IMG/VR virus record: IMGVR_UViG_3300025117_000601 | Coordinates: 1-64,000 of that record | Length of the DNA stretch: 64,000 nt | Origin: a virus | Strand: one strand, 5' to 3' | Shown: positions 21,710 to 30,096 of the stretch, piece after piece | Layout: each line of letters starts with the position of its first letter | Position numbering within the stretch: position 1 is the first letter of the stretch | Notes under the pieces: generated by a model | Told to the model about the DNA's origin: nothing | The model's input: the letters and a program-made list of their open reading frames with translations, nothing else | The model's database searches: none | Program-made: the position numbers and the translations under genes

Positions 21710-22167
21710 AGAAACCAAATAGAGGGGCGGATTTACAGTGGTTATTTTGGGATGACTATTATTATTTACTATATAAATTAATCAACGAAATTCAGCATGA
21801 TATTTCGGTTGGTATAATCTCTATTGATAAGGTTGTGGGGATTGCGAATGGTGGCTTGAACATTTCGATTCCGATAGCCGCTACCCTAAGAGTCCCCCAT
21901 GAGAGAGTGTTGATTAGCCATAGCAATAATGTTATGGAAAACATAGATTTTATGGATGGTCCAGAACGCATTTTAGTGGTGGACGACATTGTAGACAGTG
22001 GTGCAACTATTACTGATTTTTGCAAAATACTTGCCCCACACCACACTCTTTCAGAGAACATGTGGGTTGCCGCCCTCTATAAACAAGAAAAATTTGCAGG
22101 AGAGTTCCCCCATTATTATGCCGACACTAACAGTAAATGGGTAGTTTTTCCATACGAGTTAGATTAA
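21694..22167 (+). CDS. Phosphoribosyltransferase family protein
   Basis: Type I PRTase fold: V-V-G-I-A-N-G-G-L-N (about 45-54) and the PRPP-binding I-L-V-V-D-D-I-V-D-S-G-A-T-I (about 90-103). 157 aa, close to hypoxanthine/xanthine-guanine PRTases. It likely moves a base onto PRPP or serves salvage or regulation; which base is not deducible. With GMP reductase it could rework purine pools. Confidence 0.8.
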   Translation: MPKPLKKPNRGADLQWLFWDDYYYLLYKLINEIQHDISVGIISIDKVVGIANGGLNISIPIAATLRVPHERVLISHSNNVMENIDFMDGPERILVVDDIVDSGATITDFCKILAPHHTLSENMWVAALYKQEKFAGEFPHYYADTNSKWVVFPYELD

Positions 22168-22182
22168 CAAAAGGAGTGTGCC

Positions 22183-22527
22183 GTGAAATATTTATTTTTA
22201 TCTATGTTTTCTCTGCTAATTTTATGTTTGGGTTGTTCTAAGGTATATTCGCAATACCCCACATTTAATTCTCCATTTCATAGTTATGATCCATACTACA
22301 CAGACCAGTCGCCAGACCACGGCTATTTACGTGTAGACCCCCAATTTGGTAGACGATACAGTCGTCCAATTCCGCCAAGGCATTATTACCAGCCATATCC
22401 TCCATATTACTATCAGCCATATTCGCCACCCTATTATTATAGCCCTCCTTATTATCCACCACAACCTCAACCGCCGTTGCAACCCCAACCACTACCCCCA
22501 CACTTTTATTTTTATTTGTGGCACTAA
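22183..22527 (+). CDS. Secreted Pro/Tyr-rich protein
   Basis: GTG start with AAAGGAG upstream. The signal peptide (residues 1-24) contains an atypical lipobox-like L-C-L-G-C, so it may be a lipoprotein. The mature chain is almost entirely Tyr/Pro repeats. This looks like an extended surface or envelope protein; no domain. Confidence 0.6.
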   Translation: MKYLFLSMFSLLILCLGCSKVYSQYPTFNSPFHSYDPYYTDQSPDHGYLRVDPQFGRRYSRPIPPRHYYQPYPPYYYQPYSPPYYYSPPYYPPQPQPPLQPQPLPPHFYFYLWH

Positions 22528-22531
22528 TCAT

Positions 22532-22759
22532 ATGACCATTGTAAAATCGTGGCGTGGTCGAGATGGCGTTTTGATAGTTAGAAGAGATGGTTATGTTATC
22601 GAAATTAACGCTGGTACTACTAAATGGACGTATTCAGAATTCTTAGATCAAACTAATAAGAGAGCGGTGAAAAAATTACTCACAGCAGTATACGGTAAAG
22701 CTATTATAGATGATGTTATCTTATTAGTACAATCATTAGTGGGAGAAAATTGTGGGTAA
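22532..22759 (+). CDS. Small hypothetical protein (75 aa)
   Basis: ATG 22532 starts five bases after the preceding stop; a longer frame reading back through the Pro/Tyr gene is a shadow. Beta-hairpin-like N-terminus (D-G-V-L-I-V-R-R-D-G-Y-V-I-E-I-N) and a helical end. It overlaps the next start. Function unknown. Confidence 0.5.
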   Translation: MTIVKSWRGRDGVLIVRRDGYVIEINAGTTKWTYSEFLDQTNKRAVKKLLTAVYGKAIIDDVILLVQSLVGENCG

Positions 22760-23003
22760 ACAGAATAAGGAAGTAGAAGAGTTAAAAAGTGTGACATTGC
22801 AAAAAAGGAGAAACGAAGCAAGTATCATAGAATGGCTGGGCGGCAAACTGAATAAAACCAATAAAGTAAGTATTAATTATTTATATGATGGATTTTACAG
22901 GGTTAATATAAGACTGCGTAGTTCTACGATTATTAGTGATAGTTATTTTCTGATGGTTAAAGATGGTGTGGTTACACATAGGAAAACCCATAACAATGTT
23001 TGA
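22752..23003 (+). CDS. Small hypothetical protein (83 aa)
   Basis: GTG start overlapping the upstream stop. Basic, with a charged helical N-terminus and beta-rich C-terminus. It overlaps the glycosyltransferase-like gene by eight bases. No recognised motif. Confidence 0.5.
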   Translation: MGKQNKEVEELKSVTLQKRRNEASIIEWLGGKLNKTNKVSINYLYDGFYRVNIRLRSSTIISDSYFLMVKDGVVTHRKTHNNV

Positions 23004-23937
23004 ATTAAACGACATAATTACCACAAAAAATTGGCAGTCCTTGTGCGACCATATTTATGACGCTCCCAATTTAGACAATGTGCCAGAAGGGGGATCGTGC
23101 TGGTGTGCTTGCGACCAAATTCACGAATTTTTCAAGAGGATAGATGGTACTGGACGTTCTTACATATTGGTAAGTTCACACTCTGACTATGGATTGGCAT
23201 TACAAGTTGAATATCCCATCATCAATGATGTTATAACGACCGCTCGTAAAATTGTTCGAGGCACTAAACCAGAAGTTGGCTACCGCCCCATCACCATACA
23301 ACCTTCCTGCAATCTAACCAGATGCCACCCCTCTCATAAGTACAGCGTTCGATGTTATTCGTACACCAACGCTACTCTACCTAGAATCCCCGACGAAGTA
23401 AAACATTGGTTTTTGGTCAACAATATGGTGAAGGATGAGCCACGAATTACCAATATACCATTTGGTGTACCAGAAGATAGAGTAGAAAAGTTCGCCAACC
23501 TACCTAAACGAGATAAAAAAGGTTTATTGTATGTGAATTTTGGTGATTATACATTTGAGAGGATAGAGTTGAAAAATTTTTATAGAGAGCAGTCTTGGGT
23601 AACATTCAAAGAAAATATATCATTTGATGAATATTTAGACGATATTTCCACACATCATTTCACTCTCTGTCCTAACGGTAATGGTGTTGATTGTTACAAA
23701 ACCCTTGAGGTTATTTATGCAGGAGGTATCCCCCTTGTCGAAAGAAGCGTAACCACTGAAGGGTTAAAGTTGCCGTTTATTATTGCGTATAATATGTTTG
23801 GAATATTTATGAAAGATCATTTGAGAGAACTTGTAAAAAGCGATAATGAAATCATCAATACTATTGGTGAGTACAATTATTGTAAACTGTCATTTTGGCA
23901 GGAAATTATCCGTAAGACGAAGGAGGCTATATGTTAA
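22996..23937 (+). CDS. Exostosin-like glycosyltransferase domain protein
   Basis: The start ATG 22996 overlaps the previous gene. The C-terminal half has F-T-L-C-P-N-G-N-G-V-D-C-Y-K and T-L-E-V-I-Y-A-G-G-I-P-L-V, the pattern of exostosin-like nucleotide-sugar-binding halves. The N-terminal half contains several Cys/His but no clear domain. 313 aa. Cytoplasmic. Acceptor unknown. Confidence 0.65.
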   Translation: MFELNDIITTKNWQSLCDHIYDAPNLDNVPEGGSCWCACDQIHEFFKRIDGTGRSYILVSSHSDYGLALQVEYPIINDVITTARKIVRGTKPEVGYRPITIQPSCNLTRCHPSHKYSVRCYSYTNATLPRIPDEVKHWFLVNNMVKDEPRITNIPFGVPEDRVEKFANLPKRDKKGLLYVNFGDYTFERIELKNFYREQSWVTFKENISFDEYLDDISTHHFTLCPNGNGVDCYKTLEVIYAGGIPLVERSVTTEGLKLPFIIAYNMFGIFMKDHLRELVKSDNEIINTIGEYNYCKLSFWQEIIRKTKEAIC

Positions 23938-23999
23938 CTTTTCTAGTGGCTTTTGGGATTTTCGCCGTAGGATGGCTACTTTTCAAAGTGATACTCTAA
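23931..23999 (+). CDS. Micro-protein with one transmembrane helix (22 aa)
   Basis: ATG 23931 has a strong AAGGAGG five bases upstream, at the very end of the preceding gene. The product is almost wholly hydrophobic (L-V-A-F-G-I-F-A-V-G-W-L-L-F). The ribosome site is the main argument that it is translated. Confidence 0.45.
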   Translation: MLTFLVAFGIFAVGWLLFKVIL

Positions 24000-24017
24000 A
24001 AATTTTGAAATCTCACC

Positions 24018-24045
24018 TTGACAATTTCCACATTTTTCATATAAT
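24018..24045 (+). promoter_or_regulatory. Predicted sigma70 promoter upstream of sigma-like gene
   Basis: TTGACA (24018-24023), a 16-base spacer and TATAAT (24040-24045). The start codon of the sigma-like gene is at 24063, so the leader would be only about 10 nt. Confidence 0.75.
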
Positions 24046-24062
24046 ATGTAGAGAACGCCACC

Positions 24063-24611
24063 GTGGCAGGAAAGCGACCCATGATACCGAACACTGCAAA
24101 GTTGGACGATCTATCATTATCTGATTACTTATCTATAGCGAAATATTGTATATTACATTATGTTCATGGACCAATGAAGTATAAAATGGTTGGTGATGAT
24201 GACGCGGTTGGCGGTGTAGCTACAGAAATAATGTTGGGAATAGGTAAATATAATCCAGAAAGAGGTATGAGCCTGAATACCTATGCTAATATGCGGGCTA
24301 AAACTGCTATTTATAGGTGGTTAAATAATTATACTAGAAATAGTAGGGTCCGCACTAATTGTAGGTTGGAGAGGCGTTACGAGCATACTGGATTAAGTGC
24401 GATGTTAGAAATAGAGCAGGGAAGGTTGTTAAATGAGGCAGTAAATGATCGGTTGACAGAATATCAGCGGTTGTGCTTAGAAATGTACTATTTTAAGAAT
24501 ATGTTATTGAAAGATATAGCAGATATTTATGGGGTAAGTAAACAGGCTATTAGTCAGAATATAAGAAGGGCGGAAAAGAAGTTGGGTGGGGCAGTGACTC
24601 TTAAAACATAA
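24063..24611 (+). CDS. Sigma-70-like transcription factor
   Basis: A region-2-like core (Y-N-P-E-R-G-M-S-L-N-T-Y-A-N-M-R-A-K-T-A-I near residues 60-80) and a region-4 helix-turn-helix (L-K-D-I-A-D-I-Y-G-V-S-K-Q-A-I-S-Q-N-I, about 148-166). 182 aa, so a short sigma lacking regions 1 and 3. GTG start. It would redirect RNA polymerase to later phage promoters. Driven by its own near-consensus promoter. Confidence 0.78.
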   Translation: MAGKRPMIPNTAKLDDLSLSDYLSIAKYCILHYVHGPMKYKMVGDDDAVGGVATEIMLGIGKYNPERGMSLNTYANMRAKTAIYRWLNNYTRNSRVRTNCRLERRYEHTGLSAMLEIEQGRLLNEAVNDRLTEYQRLCLEMYYFKNMLLKDIADIYGVSKQAISQNIRRAEKKLGGAVTLKT

Positions 24612-24620
24612 GGTGGTAGC

Positions 24621-24959
24621 GTGTTTTGGAATAAAAAGAAAAAAGTGGCGTTGGAGTTTATACGTTTTTCATTCGACGAAGAAAACAACATTATTATAGA
24701 TTTTAATTTTCCTGCTTTTGACACCGAAGTTACTCGAAATAGGACAGCATTACTACTAGATAGTGCTACATCACAAACTGCCGCTCTAAAATTACAAGAA
24801 TTTCTTTTAGATTGGGCAAACCAGAATAATAAAAGAGAGTATGTAGAAGGGATAATAAATAAATGGATGTTATTAAAGAACAACTATATGGGAGATTCAA
24901 ACATTGGTGGTCCATGCGTTAGACCTAGTGAAGTGTTCAACTATCAACAAGCAAAGTAA
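24621..24959 (+). CDS. Hypothetical protein (112 aa)
   Basis: GTG start with AAGGTGG upstream. Acidic/aromatic N-terminal half (I-R-F-S-F-D-E-E-N-N-I-I-I-D-F) and a helical middle. No recognised domain. It lies between the sigma-like and ThyX genes. Confidence 0.55.
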   Translation: MFWNKKKKVALEFIRFSFDEENNIIIDFNFPAFDTEVTRNRTALLLDSATSQTAALKLQEFLLDWANQNNKREYVEGIINKWMLLKNNYMGDSNIGGPCVRPSEVFNYQQAK

Positions 24960-24967
24960 ATAAATAG

Positions 24968-25855
24968 ATGCCCGAATTAGTCAATAAGTATTTCCCAGTT
25001 TTAGATCATGGTTTTGTTGCCCTAAAAGATTATATGGGTAGCGACCAAGATATTGAAGAGGCGGCTAGGGTCAGCTATGGTGGTGGTAATAGGAAGGCTT
25101 CAGATACCCGTAATTTATTGCGTTATTTAATGAGAATGAGGCATACAAGCCCGTTCGAGATGGCAGAAATAAAATTACATATGGGATTACCCATCTTTGT
25201 AGCCCGCCAAGCCATCAGGCATCGTGTTTTCTCAACTAATGAATTTAGCGGTCGTTATTCAGTAATGCCATCTATTTTTTATGAGCCATCAAGAGATAGA
25301 TATGTAGAACAAAGTAAAACTAATAAACAGGGTAGCAATTTCGATTCTCTAATTTTTGATAATGATGATGATTGGGAGGATTTTGAGCAATCTCGTTGTA
25401 TATCTAGGGAGATATCCGAAATACACTACAACTGGTGTATTAAAAAGGGAATTAGCAGGGAAATAGCCAGAATAGATTTACCACTCTCTACTTATACTTA
25501 TTGGTATTGGAAGGTCGATCTACACAATCTACTCCATTTCCTTGAACTAAGACTAGATGAACACGCCCAATGGGAAATTCGTCAATACGCCAAAATAATT
25601 GCTGGAATTGTTGGGCAACTTTTCCCATTAACTTGGGAAGCGTTCTGTGATTATAGGTTATATGGGGCAAAATTTAGCTATCAAGAAATGAAGGGGTTAA
25701 TAGATGATAAAGACCCAGAAGGCTTATCTCGTCGGGAATATGGCGAATTTAAGAGAAAGATAAGTGAATTACCAATATATAATACTTACCCATTAGATAT
25801 TTCCTCTGCTAAAGACCATAAGTATTTTGAGGATATGATTGCAAAATCGTTGTAA
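24968..25855 (+). CDS. thyX: FAD-dependent thymidylate synthase ThyX
   Basis: Makes dTMP from dUMP with methylene-tetrahydrofolate and NADPH. The ThyX signature R-H-R-V-F-S-T-N-E-F-S-G-R-Y-S is at 84-98, preceded by R-H-T-S-P-F-E. C-terminal R-L-D-x-H-A-Q-W-E-I-R-Q-Y-A also fits the family. 295 aa, a little longer than average. It completes the dUTPase/dCMP deaminase route to dTTP. Confidence 0.93.
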   Translation: MPELVNKYFPVLDHGFVALKDYMGSDQDIEEAARVSYGGGNRKASDTRNLLRYLMRMRHTSPFEMAEIKLHMGLPIFVARQAIRHRVFSTNEFSGRYSVMPSIFYEPSRDRYVEQSKTNKQGSNFDSLIFDNDDDWEDFEQSRCISREISEIHYNWCIKKGISREIARIDLPLSTYTYWYWKVDLHNLLHFLELRLDEHAQWEIRQYAKIIAGIVGQLFPLTWEAFCDYRLYGAKFSYQEMKGLIDDKDPEGLSRREYGEFKRKISELPIYNTYPLDISSAKDHKYFEDMIAKSL

Positions 25856-25867
25856 TGGAGTGCTGGT

Positions 25868-26485
25868 GTGGAGATTAAAATTGTAAAAACATTGGATGAA
25901 TTAGCCAAAATATGGGAATTGACATATAGTGAGTATTTACGAGAGGGTTATTGTTCTCCGCGTCCATGTAATAAACTATGTCACTATAAGCATTTAGATA
26001 TTACAGACAATGGTGAGTTATACCCTCAAACAACCGTGTATTATGTAGAAGAATATGGAGAGGTGGTGGGGACAAACAGTATTACATTGGATGGACTAGG
26101 GGGACTGCACGTTGATGGCTCATTTCGAGAAGCTGTAGATGAAATCAGATTAGAGGCAAAAGAAGCGAAAAAGGTGTTGGCGTCATCATGGAGAATTGTA
26201 ACAAGTTATAAGTTGCGCAATACTATATCTGTATTAACAGAGTTAGTTAATGTTGTATATAACCAAATTGTAAAAAATAATATTGATATTACTTTATTTA
26301 TTTTCCACCCAAAACACGCACAATTTTACGAACGAATGGTGGGATTAAAGACGATTGCTGGACCACTCTCAGAACTTGCGGTTACTGGTCATCCAGCCGT
26401 GTTAATGAGGGGCGACATAGAAGATGTTGATATATGGCGTAATACATACGCTAGACTTAAAAGAAGAGGTAGAAAAAATGCGTGA
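25868..26485 (+). CDS. FeeM/LuxI-like N-acyltransferase (GNAT fold)
   Basis: Pattern of the N-acyl amino acid synthase FeeM and autoinducer-synthase branch of the GNAT fold: Y-S-E-Y-L-R-E-G-Y, T-T-V-Y-Y-V-E-E-Y-G-E-V-V-G-T-N-S-I-T-L-D, then L-F-I-F-H-P-K-H-A-Q-F-Y-E-R-M-V-G-L. 205 aa. GTG start. Could acylate an amino acid or other amine using acyl-ACP. A role in lipid signalling or membrane modification is speculation. It lies between two sigma-like genes. Confidence 0.65.
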   Translation: MEIKIVKTLDELAKIWELTYSEYLREGYCSPRPCNKLCHYKHLDITDNGELYPQTTVYYVEEYGEVVGTNSITLDGLGGLHVDGSFREAVDEIRLEAKEAKKVLASSWRIVTSYKLRNTISVLTELVNVVYNQIVKNNIDITLFIFHPKHAQFYERMVGLKTIAGPLSELAVTGHPAVLMRGDIEDVDIWRNTYARLKRRGRKNA

Positions 26486-26960
26486 TACAATAGGACAATT
26501 TAAGTATAATGTAACGACAGAGATTTCTAGGTTAAAACTTTGTAAATCAGACCGTGATAGTTTAATTATTAACCATATCCCACTAGTAATAAAATTAGCA
26601 TCGGTGTATGGTAAACGTAAGCATAACACAGAAGAGTTAATAGGTGTTGGTTGTTTGCGGTTGCTTGAGGTCGTAGATAAATACTTTGATAAAAAAAGAG
26701 GTAATTTAACAACATTGTTATATAGGGCAATTCCACAGTCGTTTAGACAACACGCTAGAGAAAATGAGTATCTGGTTAAATTTCCGAGAAGGACATGGAA
26801 ACAAATGGGTAAAATTAGAGTGTTTTGTAATGAGCATGGGGGAAATTTTCCGTCTAAAACTGAAATGAAAAGTCTTTTAGGATATCAAAGATTTTCACAG
26901 AAAAGGTATGGTGAATTATTTTGTGCGTGGACGTGCTTAAATAAGGAGGCGGTTGAGTGA
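26478..26960 (+). CDS. Second sigma-like protein
   Basis: ATG 26478 overlaps the previous stop. Resembles sigma region 2: N-H-I-P-L-V-I-K-L-A, then E-E-L-I-G-V-G-C-L-R-L-L-E-V-V-D-K-Y-F-D and L-T-T-L-L-Y-R-A-I-P. A clear region-4 helix-turn-helix is not visible in the 160-aa product, so it may bind core polymerase without classic -35 recognition. Confidence 0.6.
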   Translation: MRDTIGQFKYNVTTEISRLKLCKSDRDSLIINHIPLVIKLASVYGKRKHNTEELIGVGCLRLLEVVDKYFDKKRGNLTTLLYRAIPQSFRQHARENEYLVKFPRRTWKQMGKIRVFCNEHGGNFPSKTEMKSLLGYQRFSQKRYGELFCAWTCLNKEAVE

Positions 26961-27616
26961 AAAAAAAGATTACCTGGATGAAGTTCGTGGACCCTTTGGG
27001 CAGCAACCTAGATGACGTGGAAATGCCAGGCTTTGAAGATGACGAAGAATCTGAAATTATGTCTGACATGGAAGATGAAGGAATGTTTGCCAAACAAAAC
27101 CTACAGGTCATGCAAACTCCATTTGGTGTGATGACTGTGGGAGATCATTCCGTGGTATCTCGCCAATTCGATTTTTGGTGGTTATTCAGCAATTTCTCCA
27201 TAACATCAGAAATCTTAAATATGATCGAGGCAGTTCCAGGCGTGGAGATTATCGACAAATACTGCTTAACTCGCTATCGCATGAAAATAGGGTTTCCTAT
27301 ATCTGGGTTGTTCGATTCTGCCAAAGTGAAAGCTAATATTCAAGCTATTATTGATAATATTGACGCAGAAGTGGACACGATAAAAGATGATGAATTAGCT
27401 AATTTTTTACCACAAGAGATAATAGAGGAGGTGGGGGTAGTACGAAATCAAATACGAGAATATAATTATTGGTCAATAGCAGTATTACCAAACGGACGAA
27501 TCTCCCATGTCGAAGACAACGATCTTAGTGATAACTTTTTACACAATACATTTATTTATAAATTAGCAACTCAGTTAGTGGACGGATATTTATTATCAAG
27601 TAGTGATTATCAATAG
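26957..27616 (+). CDS. Hypothetical protein (219 aa), acidic N-terminus
   Basis: GTG start overlapping the previous stop. After a Glu/Asp-rich stretch comes a conserved-looking core: T-P-F-G-V-M-T-V-G-D-H, then F-D-F-W-W-L-F-S-N-F and V-P-G-V-E-I-I-D-K-Y-C-L-T-R-Y-R. It resembles phage proteins of unknown role. Upstream of the ClpP-like gene. Confidence 0.55.
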   Translation: MKKKITWMKFVDPLGSNLDDVEMPGFEDDEESEIMSDMEDEGMFAKQNLQVMQTPFGVMTVGDHSVVSRQFDFWWLFSNFSITSEILNMIEAVPGVEIIDKYCLTRYRMKIGFPISGLFDSAKVKANIQAIIDNIDAEVDTIKDDELANFLPQEIIEEVGVVRNQIREYNYWSIAVLPNGRISHVEDNDLSDNFLHNTFIYKLATQLVDGYLLSSSDYQ

Positions 27617-27644
27617 TCAATTATCCACCAATTTGAAGTTTCTT

Positions 27645-28325
27645 ATGGGCAATAAAAAAACCGAAATTACCGATAGGATTACTAACTTACAGTATTATGG
27701 AATTGATGTAGATACTAGAGAATTATGGTTACATAGTTATCCAGATTCCACCCTACCAGAGGAGGATGAAGAGCCAGGAATTTGTTATAGGATAACCGCT
27801 ACTTTTATTAAAAATTTATTCTTACTTGACCATCTTGGTAATGATTCAATACTTATACACGTAATGTTATGTGGGGGGTCGTGGAATTTCGGCATAGCAA
27901 TTTATGATGCCATTAGGGCGGTCAAGAGTAATACGATAGTGGTTGCCCATGCTTATGCGAGATCAATGTCCACGGTTATACCTCAAGCTGCCAACTTACG
28001 CCTAATTATGCCGAATGCCGATGTTCTAATTCATTTTGGTAGCGAACACTATTCGGGAAATTACATGACGGTACAGGCAGGGGTTGAGTGGGACAAATTA
28101 CAAACAGAGACAATGCTGGATATCTACCAAGGGCGCTGCTCCAACGGTCGATTTTGGCAGGAAAATAATATAGGTAATATAAAAGAGTGGCTAAGACAGA
28201 AAATGGTGGAGAAACAGGACTACTATATGACGGCGGAAGAGGCGGTCAGAATGGGGTTCTTCGATGGGGTGGTCGGAGACAAAGGTATAGAAAATATAGG
28301 GAAGATTAGGAGGGTATTATCGTGA
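27645..28325 (+). CDS. ClpP-like serine protease
   Basis: ClpP/crotonase fold: V-M-L-C-G-G-S-W-N-F-G-I-A-I-Y-D-A-I (73-90), candidate nucleophile Ser107 in A-R-S-M-S, and His130 in V-L-I-H-F-G. Could be a phage ClpP-type or a head-maturation protease; no capsid gene is nearby. The start is uncertain: GTG 27603 lies within the previous gene, ATG 27645 is chosen, and neither has a good ribosome site. Confidence 0.75.
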   Translation: MGNKKTEITDRITNLQYYGIDVDTRELWLHSYPDSTLPEEDEEPGICYRITATFIKNLFLLDHLGNDSILIHVMLCGGSWNFGIAIYDAIRAVKSNTIVVAHAYARSMSTVIPQAANLRLIMPNADVLIHFGSEHYSGNYMTVQAGVEWDKLQTETMLDIYQGRCSNGRFWQENNIGNIKEWLRQKMVEKQDYYMTAEEAVRMGFFDGVVGDKGIENIGKIRRVLS

Positions 28326-28423
28326 GTGAAATACAACGTGGGGATTAACCAAACGACTAGTTTTCCCCCTACTTCCTCCTGCTAAAACCCTCTTTGTGGT
28401 GTATATTAAGGTGGAATTGGACA

Positions 28424-28449
28424 GTTGAGGCAGCTTACGTTGCTCCAAC
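28424..28449 (+). promoter_or_regulatory. Leader hairpin upstream of the 28499 gene
   Basis: GTTG-AG-GCA (28424-28432) pairs with TGC-TC-CAAC (28441-28449), eight pairs with one mismatch. The 173-base gap 28326-28498 holds only this and a shorter GGGGA/TCCCC pair at about 28343-28367; no confident promoter was seen. Confidence 0.4.
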
Positions 28450-28498
28450 ACAACATCTGGACAACAGGATTGAATCTCAAAAGTGGAGATTTCATAAT

Positions 28499-29032
28499 AT
28501 GGCTACGACAACTGTAAAGGCTGGGGCGGTAAAGCAAAATTGTGGGGTGGCGGCGCTTGCCAATGTGCCAGCAGACTCCCCAATTACCGATGGTCTAAAC
28601 TTAACGGAAATGACTGGCAATAAAACCGTTGGTGGTGTAAAGGGTCCAGAGACCGATGCTACTATTGCGGCGGGAACTGATAGTAAAGGTGTTTATCAAC
28701 CCCTAACGGGTGATTACGCAAAAACTAGAGCGGAACAATACGTTGTGCAAGGGGCTACTACCAAAATTGCTGGACAAGCCTATGCGAATGGTGTTTTTAC
28801 GAATGCCGATAAGGGGTTTGGGCGGTATCCACAACCAATCGAGTCCCGTAGAACTATACATATTAGTGATTGGTCTTACATTACGGGTGCGGCTACTATT
28901 ACTGGAGTTACCAACGATAGTTTTGGCTCAGACAATGCGGCTCGACCAACTCGCTCTATTCCTGGCGAGCTAGTAGTTATGCGTACTGGTAAAACCCCGA
29001 CTCAAAGCGATTACGCTGAGAAAACGGGCTAA
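28499..29032 (+). CDS. Ala/Gly/Thr-rich protein, possible structural or decoration protein
   Basis: ATG 28499 with GTGGAG upstream; the open frame to 28394 is read-through of the leader. About 177 residues, rich in Ala, Gly, Thr and Asn, with low charge (T-T-T-V-K-A-G-A-V, A-A-G-T-D-S-K-G-V). The composition and the long structured leader suit an abundant virion protein, but no homologue is recognised. Confidence 0.55.
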   Translation: MATTTVKAGAVKQNCGVAALANVPADSPITDGLNLTEMTGNKTVGGVKGPETDATIAAGTDSKGVYQPLTGDYAKTRAEQYVVQGATTKIAGQAYANGVFTNADKGFGRYPQPIESRRTIHISDWSYITGAATITGVTNDSFGSDNAARPTRSIPGELVVMRTGKTPTQSDYAEKTG

Positions 29033-29049
29033 CCATTACAATTAACAAT

Positions 29050-29076
29050 GGGGGCTGGTAATAGTGCCACGCCCCC
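29050..29076 (+). other. GC-rich hairpin without T-run
   Basis: GGGGGC (29050-29055) pairs with GCCCCC (29071-29076) around a 15-base loop containing GTGCCAC. No T-run follows, so it is not a standard terminator. The GTGCCAC-N-CCCCC string recurs in the structured element at 30096. Confidence 0.4.
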
Positions 29077-29093
29077 CTAGCGGAGATAGAGCA

Positions 29094-29546
29094 ATGCAAG
29101 AGAACATCGGGCTAGGCGAGTTAATTGGAGTAATGTTGGCTGTTTTAGCAGTATTTGAAATATTAGCTAGAGTTATAGTATCACTAATTGACAAATTTAT
29201 TGGTAAAGGACCAGAATCTCACAAAAAATGCGTGTTTAACGATGCTGAAAGTCAAATAGAAGCAAGGAAGGGCATTGATGAAATAAGGGTAAAAATTAAC
29301 GAAGTTCACAGTGTTATTGGGGCGGTTGATGAGGCGGGCACTCGATTAGTATATTTCCCGAGAGCTTTTTTACAACAACAATATCAATACCAAGAACGTC
29401 AAATAGACGTACAACTTGGTCTACAATCTAAGTTGTTAGATAGAATAGAAGAAATTAACCGTGGACAAGAAAGGTTGGCTAATCTACTGGATATAATGGG
29501 AAAGACGATAGAAAAATTAGTAGACAGGGTAGAAAAACTATTATAG
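29094..29546 (+). CDS. Membrane-anchored coiled-coil protein
   Basis: ATG 29094 with GGAG upstream; GTG 29064 is an alternative. A transmembrane helix at about 7-29, then about 120 residues of helical, heptad-like Gln/Glu/Ile/Leu sequence. Its single pass plus coiled coil resembles spanin- or holin-associated proteins, but nothing specific is visible. Confidence 0.55.
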   Translation: MQENIGLGELIGVMLAVLAVFEILARVIVSLIDKFIGKGPESHKKCVFNDAESQIEARKGIDEIRVKINEVHSVIGAVDEAGTRLVYFPRAFLQQQYQYQERQIDVQLGLQSKLLDRIEEINRGQERLANLLDIMGKTIEKLVDRVEKLL

Positions 29547-29557
29547 AGAGGTGAAAA

Positions 29558-30094
29558 ATGTTCAGGACAATGCTTGTAATTTTGATGGCTTTGGTTTTAG
29601 TAGGCGTAGCATGGGGAGATGGATTACCCACTACTCCCAGTCAAACAATTATCAATAATGGAATTAAACCATTGGCGGAACCAACGCCTTTAGCTATACG
29701 AAAAGGACTTGTAGATCAACATAACCTTATTTATGAACAACACAAGGTTTTATACAGTCACGAAGACGCGATGAAAATGGGGCTCAAAGAAAATAAGTAT
29801 GTCTTTATTTATTTTCATTCTGAATATTGTTCTCCCTGTAGGAGAATAGAACAAACATTTAATAACCCGCAAGTTAAACAAGCATTACAAACCTATATTA
29901 TTTACATAGTAGACGTAGATCGAGAGCCCGGTATACTTGAGATGTATAGACAAGCATTTCAAAATCATCCATTTAAGATTACAGGAATTCCCTTTTACGC
30001 ATTAGTAAATCCGTACACCCGAAAATGCGAGAGATGGGGCGTCGGTTTTCGTTCAAGTTCGGAATTTTTGTACTGGCTCGCGTATAACAGATAA
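29558..30094 (+). CDS. Secreted thioredoxin-like protein
   Basis: Signal peptide (residues 1-20). Thioredoxin fold with active site C-S-P-C (in H-S-E-Y-C-S-P-C-R, about 89-97) and a cis-Pro loop G-I-P-F-Y-A-L. 178 aa. A periplasmic disulfide reductase or isomerase role is likely; it could serve the Cys-containing exported proteins of this genome. Confidence 0.78.
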   Translation: MFRTMLVILMALVLVGVAWGDGLPTTPSQTIINNGIKPLAEPTPLAIRKGLVDQHNLIYEQHKVLYSHEDAMKMGLKENKYVFIYFHSEYCSPCRRIEQTFNNPQVKQALQTYIIYIVDVDREPGILEMYRQAFQNHPFKITGIPFYALVNPYTRKCERWGVGFRSSSEFLYWLAYNR

Positions 30095-30096
30095 TG

